From Ipomoea triloba (Eukaryota > Streptophyta > Magnoliopsida > Solanales > Convolvulaceae): 64,000 bases of DNA. Below, in pieces: positions 58,766 to 64,000 of this stretch. The position numbers and the translations under genes were made by a program. A model generated the notes under the pieces. The model was not told where the DNA came from. It ran no database searches and worked only from the letters and a program-made list of their open reading frames with translations. The stretch is taken from positions 6,271,646 to 6,335,645 of the forward strand of contig NC_044922.1 in assembly GCF_003576645.1 (NCBI RefSeq), written 5' to 3'. Each line of letters opens with the position of its first letter. Position 1 is the stretch's first letter.

Positions 58766-59440
58766 CTTAAACAATTTCACAAGAAAATGATGCCAAAGTC
58801 AGGGACTTACTACATTAAATCAAAATGTAATATTTAATGGTCAAAGTGTTACTTATGAGAACAAGTGTAATACTAATCATGGATAAATTAATTTATTATT
58901 AATTAGGAAGGAAAACATAATACTTATAAGAGTAAATTCCACTAAAGGTCCTCCGACTTTGAGGCATTACCAATTTTAATCCTCAACTTACAAGTTTACC
59001 ATAATAAGTCCTCCAACTTTTCTAAACTACCACTAATAGTCCTTTGAATTTGAGATGCTACCAACTTTGGTTCTCAACTTACAAACTTACCATAATATGT
59101 CCTCCAACTTCTCTAAAACTACCACAAATAGTTAATATTAGGGATACTAGCAATGTAGTTAATAAGGTGTTTGATCCCTAACCTTTCATAATATAAACGG
59201 TCTAATTAACAACGGACTAATCTCAACCTTTAGTTTTTTTTTTTATAGGGATAAGGATCAAATAGGACCTTCAACTATAAGTCAAAGTGTAATTAACTTA
59301 AAAAAAATTCAATTAGACACTTTAACTTCTCATTTTTATGCAATTAAATTAATTAACAAGTTACCTATAGGTAACCTGTATTTTTTTTAAAAATGTTAAA
59401 ATTAAATAAAATAAAAAATATATGGGGCCTAGTTTCTTCG

Positions 59441-59486
59441 TCTAGTTGGACGGAGAAGTAGGCCATAGCTTCTCCGTCCAACTAGA
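59441..59486. repeat. 18-bp perfect hairpin with 10-base loop
   Basis: TCTAGTTGGACGGAGAAG (59441-59458) is repeated inverted at 59469-59486. The arms are GC-rich against an AT-rich background. It lies in the intron of gene E, just beyond the point where similarity to the gene C intron ends. Confidence 0.7.
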
Positions 59487-60444
59487 TGAGGTCTGCCTGG
59501 CTTCTCCGCTGACAATTTGTGTTTTTTTTAGTGATTGTTAAATTTATTTTTTTTAATTCAATTTTACCCGCTATTACTTTGAGTTTACTTGCAAAATAAG
59601 TTAATTGCACAAATATAATACTTATGTCGAAAAATGTAATACTATTTAAAAATAAAATGTTTGTTACTTCTAAGAAAAAATATAATACTTTTGAAGAAAA
59701 ATGTAATACTTTTAAAACAAAATATAATATTTATGGGTTGAATAGTTAGTCTTTTTCCGTTGAGCAGAATTAATGTTTTCCTTTTTGACTTTTTTCTTTG
59801 AATAGCCAAACAGGAGAAAATCTAGAAAATGACTTTTGGAGGTAATTGGAGAGAATACTATGTGGACTCTCATTCTCTTGTCCCAACTTTTATGGTAGAA
59901 ATCATTTTACGGATCTCCAATGTTTGGATGTGCCCAGAAAATGCAGTCATCGGAAAACATTTTTCGTTAACTAGCGAAACCATAGGTCTGGTTTTCGTCT
60001 GAAACCAATGGTGTTGTTTTTTTATATATAATTTTAATAAATAAAAATATTTTTAATATTATTAAAATAATTAAAATATTTAATTATACAATTCTACTCG
60101 TTTTTCAAAAAATGAACCAAACACACCAAGACAATTTTTCATAATGCAATCAAACATTAAAAATGAAACTATTTTCTAGAAAATGATTCATTTTCTAAAA
60201 GTCATTTACAAGCTTTCCAAACGAACTTTTATTCTCAATCAAAACCGTGATGCATACACTTGTAATAGAACACACATGAAAAAAATAAATTATCACCTAC
60301 CGCATGAGGGTGTAGGAATATAATTTGGAGTATATATGTAGTAGAACCATATATACTTGGGAAAATATTAGGAGAAAATAGTATTTTCCTTTTCTATTAT
60401 AAGTCCATTACCAACTAATCCGATGTTTATTTATGATTTGTTTT

Positions 60445-60575
60445 GACAATGACATTGTGTTCAAGTGACATGTAGTGCCTTTTTCAAATGGGAGGTTATA
60501 GATCGAGTTTCAGTGAAGACAGTATTGACTCTTTATGCTTTAATATGTTGAAATAGTATAGATGAACATATATTA
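60445..60575 (+). mobile_element. Degenerate SINE in the intron of E
   Basis: It shows the order of the family: GTGTTCAAGTGACATGTAGTG, GATCGAGTTTCAGTG, TTGACTCTTTATGCTTTAAT and GTTGAAATAGTA. Both promoter boxes are mutated. It ends about 60 bases before the CC exon boundary. Confidence 0.5.
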
Positions 60576-60636
60576 AGGAGGAATTGATTGATATATGTTA
60601 GGGGCCGGGAAGAGATAGAGTAAGATAGATAGATAC

Positions 60637-61080
60637 CTGGAGAACTGCAGGCTGATGATTATTTTGCGAACCGCCTTGGAGTAACTCGAGGGGGTGGGCG
60701 TAATCTTGACGGATTTTCTTGGCCCTTTCTTTGAAGCTTTCGATCTCCCTGGCAGATAGATTAACCTTGGTATAATAAACAGCTTTTTCAGCCCATCTCT
60801 TGAGGGCGGGTTTGGCCTTGTAGATCCTTCGCTCAACAATATATTTATCAATCGCATCTTCAGCATCCCTTGCAACATTGCGAATACTCTGCTCCACTTC
60901 TACCACCACAGCGTTGTCCTTCCAGCTTTCGTTCCTCGCTGCTTCAGTGAGATATGCCTGGAATGACCCAAGTTCTCTCACCAGATCTTCAACCTGATCC
61001 TTGATCCCTAGAATCAGAGCCGCGTTTTGTTCTACAGTTTGTGCTAACCTGTTTATCAGCCCGTCTACAATTGTGTCCAT
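60637..61080 (-). CDS. NLR gene E, CC exon
   Basis: The exon encodes 148 residues from MDTIVDGLINRLAQTVEQN to NNHQPAVLQ, with DAEDAIDKYIVERR as the EDVID-like segment. It is the most divergent CC exon of the cluster. The start at 61080 is chosen by alignment with MDAVV in the other copies; an in-frame ATG at 61155 would add 25 Lys- and Arg-rich residues. The donor is CTCCAG|GTATCT. It completes gene E with the exon at 56570-58765. Confidence 0.88.
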
Positions 61081-61179
61081 CTCTCTCTCTCTTTGATAGA
61101 CCACTGATACACCTTTCTTTCTTTCAAGTCTTACCTTCTTGGCTTTAATTTTCACCTCCGGTCGATCCTTTTATTTATT

Positions 61180-61189
61180 TATATATATA
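61180..61189 (-). promoter_or_regulatory. Candidate TATA box of gene E
   Basis: TATATATAAAT (minus strand) lies about 100 bases upstream of the chosen ATG, with a CT-rich leader (CTCTCTCTC on + at 61081-61093) between them. Positional evidence only. Confidence 0.4.
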
Positions 61190-61199
61190 GAGAGAGCTA

Positions 61200-61630
61200 G
61201 TCTAGGTTCAACCTATAACCAATGTCTACTGGACACAAATTAATTAACAACCATTAGATTTGTAAAAATTAAATTGATATTAAAAAAAAATTGATGGGGT
61301 GGCAATGTGGCATTATGTTAAGAGTTAATTTATATGGGCTCTTTCAAGTATAGTGATTCTGCATCTTTAATTTTAAACTTTTAAATTGATCACCTTTCGT
61401 ACTTTGACTTTCTTTTTTATCATTCGTGGTCCAAGTAGTTGAATGATCCTGAGTGGTTAACTTAGACCACATATGGTAATAATTTAAAAGTCGAAGGATC
61501 ACGGTGGTCAATTTGAAAGTTTAGGACTAAGGGTAATACTTGTGTGAGACCGTCTCAATCTGTGAAACGAATCGGATCTTTGATTAATGGGTTTATTTTT
61601 TACCTCATTAATCAAAGAGGCAAATTATAC
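61200..61630. other. Upstream region of gene E
   Basis: No gene is seen. Between 61525 and 61615 there is a fragment with CTTGTGTGAGACCGTCTCA, the terminal word of the foldback family at 19927-20383. The remainder is AT-rich and unassigned. Confidence 0.45.
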
Positions 61631-62317
61631 CATGCACCACGGTGCACATAGCAATGTGCACCACGTACGTAAACGACGTCGTTTTGAGCATTGTAAACTA
61701 ACCGTCCGTTTTTTTTTTAAAAATCACGTTTCCCGTTTCGGCCGATCTCTGTATTTATGTTAATATTCTGTGTATTGCAGGCAATCATTCTGTGTATTCT
61801 AGACAACCGTTCTGTGTATTCATGTTAGTAACACATGTTGTGATATGTTTGTGCATTCGAATATTTAAGAGGATGAGTTCTGTGTATTTTGTGTCAATAT
61901 TCTATGTATTCATGTTATTAACATAGGTTGTGATGTGTTTGTGCATTCGAATGTTAAGATGATGAGTTCTGTGTATTTTGTATCAATATTCTGTGTATTC
62001 TAGGCAAACATTCTGTGTATTATAGCCAAACGTTCTGTGTATTCTAGATAATGATTATGTGTATTATAGATAATGAATTCACTGGAGTCATTCGCGTCCG
62101 CGTCCATTAACATCTGTGTATTTTGTGTCAATATTTTGTGTATTCTGGGCAAACATTCTGTGTATTCTAGGCAAACGTTCTGTGTATTCTAGATAATGGT
62201 TATGTGTATTATTATAGATAATGAATTCCCTGTAGTCATTCGCGTCCGCGTCCACTAACATCAAAACGACGTCGTTTATGTACGTGATGCACATTGCTAT
62301 GTGCACCGTGGTGCAGG
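61631..62317. mobile_element. TIR element with 22-bp internal tandem repeats
   Basis: The left end TGCACCACGGTGCACATAGC is repeated inverted at the right (ending 62315). The TIRs pair over about 55 bases up to AAACGACGTCGTTTTGA with two or three mismatches. The core consists of many 22-bp units of the type TTCTGTGTATTCTAGGCAAA, plus a longer unit with GAATTC, CATTCGCGTCCGCGTCCA that occurs twice. No transposase; no certain target duplication. The minus-strand frame 62088-62381 arises from the repeat and is not supported as a gene. Confidence 0.7.
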
Positions 62318-62664
62318 GATTGGTGTTGCAAGCATCACTCGTAGAAAACACGTTCATTTGCAAACTGTGAAACCCTGGCAATTTGCATTAAAAAATAATT
62401 AAGAGGAAATACTTTTTTAAAAAATGACATATTTAATTTGATCCCTAAGTCATGACTAAAATTTTCAATTATTTTCATGTTTCATTTCTCTTTAAAAAAA
62501 AAAATCAAAAGTTGTGGTTTTGGTCATTTTTTATTAATATTTTGTTAGATTAAGATAAAAACTTAATAAAGAAAAAAGAAAACTTTACTCGATAGGGTTA
62601 AATATGAAATTTTGACTTCTATAGTAGACATACATTTTCAAAGTTCTAACGAGTTTATTTGACA

Positions 62665-63790
62665 AATTTCAATATAAAAACTAGTGGTATATAAACAAAG
62701 GTAAGAGTCCTCTATAAAAAAAATTATCAAATAAACTCACTAGAATACTGGAAACATTTGTCTAATATCTAAAAACATAATAAGTTTCAATTCAGGTTAT
62801 ATCCATGATTTATGTTCTTTTTCTCTATTAAATTTTTGTATACATTATGTTATAAGAGTTGTACTATACAATTTTATGGACAAAAATATCTTTATTGTTA
62901 TAACTTCTGTTATGTTGTCCCATTGTAAATGAAAATGAAGGAAATAATAGTCAATGAATGAAGTTGGCAGGTGGAGAGATATAAAATGACAAAACAGGGT
63001 TGTTAGATATAAATAAGACAACATTGATCAATATATTATGATGAAATTAAAATTGTATAAGAAGATGGTATGGTGTATTTATTGCCGTTCTTCTTTGTTC
63101 ATAGATCAAAATTGTAACATGCTGCGCGTGCACCCACTGGGACGAAAGATTAAAACAAAAGAGATAGTTTGAAAAATAAAAATGAAACACTTAAAGCATA
63201 CACATAAATATTGTTAGATATTGGCGAAAAATCAAAACACATCAAAACTTTATTAAAAAAAATATTAATAACAAAATATGAAACATAATTAACTTGATAA
63301 AATGATTCGAATAGAAAACACATTATTATAAATCATATATCTAACTATTAATATAAAAGAATGCTTGAATCGACAATTTAACCTTTTCCACATTAAAGTC
63401 ATAACTTACTATCTTACCTAGCTTATCTTTATAAAAAAAATATTTATAACAAAATAGGGTGCGAACCGACCTTAACGTGTGGACATGCGTACTTCTTTAG
63501 TAATGTATGTAAGTTCTTCATAAATGCACAATAACTAAAGAAGTCCACATGTTAATAAAATCTACGTTTGCTCCAAGAGGCACGAGAAGTTCTCCCAAAA
63601 TTCTTCACCATAAAGAGAACTCACTTGTCACTTGAGCTACCCCATTGGGTTATTCATTTTAGTTTATGTTTAATCTTCAATTGTAAAATAAACCTCTACG
63701 CTCTAACGTTATAAAATAGTTACAACTTTTTGTTGTTTGAGTAACAAAACTGTGAACAGAATCTATTGCAAGTTTACTCTTTTTTTTTGT
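62665..63790. repeat. Inverted copy of sequence from 47.6-53.6 kb
   Basis: 62665-62775 is the reverse complement of about 53555-53660, and 62920-63790 is the reverse complement of about 47640-50230 without the TA microsatellite and SINE. The palindrome-rich segment is absent from this copy. No gene is recognised. It may be the 5' flank of another NLR unit in the opposite orientation beyond the window, as the words GAAGGAAATAATAGTCAATGA also occur upstream of B and C. Confidence 0.65.
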
Positions 63791-64000
63791 TTGGAGTACT
63801 ATTAAATCTATTACAATGTAGTATTGTACAGTTGCCTCCACTGAGCAGGGTTGTATCTGAGCATGTCTAACATGTGCGACTGCACAGGGCCCCCAATTTT
63901 TGGGGCCCCATATTTAAAAAAAAAAAAAATTATATGTATATATAGTTTACAAAAATTTAAGCTAAATGTATGAAGATTAGACCAATTTGTGACAAGATGA
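63791..64000. other. Window end, unassigned
   Basis: There is a minus-strand SINE remnant (ATTACAATGTAGTATTGTAC) at about 63805-63860, then CACAGGGCCCCCAATTTTTGG and GGGGCCCC palindromes. Nothing else is supported. Confidence 0.35.

Larger units (their letters stand above)
58766..60636. other. Intron of gene E
   Basis: The intron follows the intron of C up to about 59338, then has a hairpin at 59441-59486, AATGTAATACTT-type repeats (59600-59740), a MITE with TCTAGAAAATGACTTTTGG and inverted arms (about 59810-60240, related to 18952-19682), and a SINE remnant near 60445-60575. Donor CTCCAG|GTATCT and acceptor AAG|GCT. No ORF. Confidence 0.7.

Noticed and set aside
58766..58780. MKLFK as the N-terminus of genes C and E (also MKFFK in B, MV in A)
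   Set aside because: The codon is GTG and the bases are the conserved end of an intron; the phase-0 acceptor AAG|GCT explains all copies.
61740..62240. Regular 22-bp repeats that might suggest a CRISPR-like array
   Set aside because: The units follow one another without unique spacers, lie inside a TIR element, and the DNA is a plant nuclear sequence.

Overview
The window is nuclear DNA of a dicotyledonous plant. It is AT-rich, has spliced genes with plant-type CAG|GTATGT donors, and carries a tandem cluster of coiled-coil NB-ARC LRR (CNL/NLR) disease-resistance genes of the Rx/R1 type, surrounded by plant transposons. An asterid such as Solanaceae or Convolvulaceae would fit the NLR type, but the species cannot be decided from sequence alone.

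All the NLR copies share one architecture. A first exon of about 146-150 codons encodes the CC domain (start MDAVV or MDTIV, end LLQ, phase-0 donor). A long intron follows, then one exon of about 730 codons with NB-ARC plus LRR. Most copies also show a short intron just after the stop codon. Copy A (+ strand, 4447-6618) has an intact NB-ARC-LRR exon, but its CC exon is not in the window. The others are on the minus strand. B (CC exon 17771-18189, NB-LRR exon 8819-10996) is a multiply broken pseudogene with a Copia element in its intron. B' (21552-22600) is an LRR-only remnant cut by an LTR. C (34128-34577 plus 27732-29933) and E (60637-61080 plus 56570-58765) look intact and would encode about 883 and 879 residues. 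D (44568-45005 plus 38506-40716) has one nonsense codon in NB-ARC.

Layout: 1-4446, repeats and the probable intron of A; 4447-7080, gene A; 7081-8420, repeats; 8421-18340, pseudogene B with Copia at 11964-16812; 18341-21240, B promoter side, foldback elements and SINE; 21241-22600, remnant B'; 22601-23419, LTR; 23420-26755, LINE interrupted by a 2.26-kb foreign segment; 27732-34577, gene C with a MULE-type and other MITEs in its intron; 36964-38005, Pack-MULE candidate; 38506-45005, gene D with Harbinger-like and foldback elements in its intron; 44264-53480, a stretch full of verbatim repeats at N characters, best read as unmerged overlapping contigs; 53700-55586, LINE; 56570-61080, gene E; 61631-62317, TIR element with 22-bp repeats; 62665-63790, inverted copy of the 47.6-53.6 kb sequence.

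A 5-kb block (LINE 3' part plus NLR) is duplicated: 23420-30610 matches 54090-59338. NB-ARC and LRR parts of different copies match different partners, so the cluster has been shuffled by duplication and conversion. CNL proteins act as intracellular immune receptors or helpers; which pathogen, if any, these recognise cannot be read here. I found no evidence for a wholly new biological system. The most interesting points are the non-canonical Copia termini, the LTR joint between an NLR and a LINE, the degenerate MHD motifs of the two intact minus-strand genes, the Pack-MULE candidate, the palindrome cluster near 51 kb, and the assembly redundancy.
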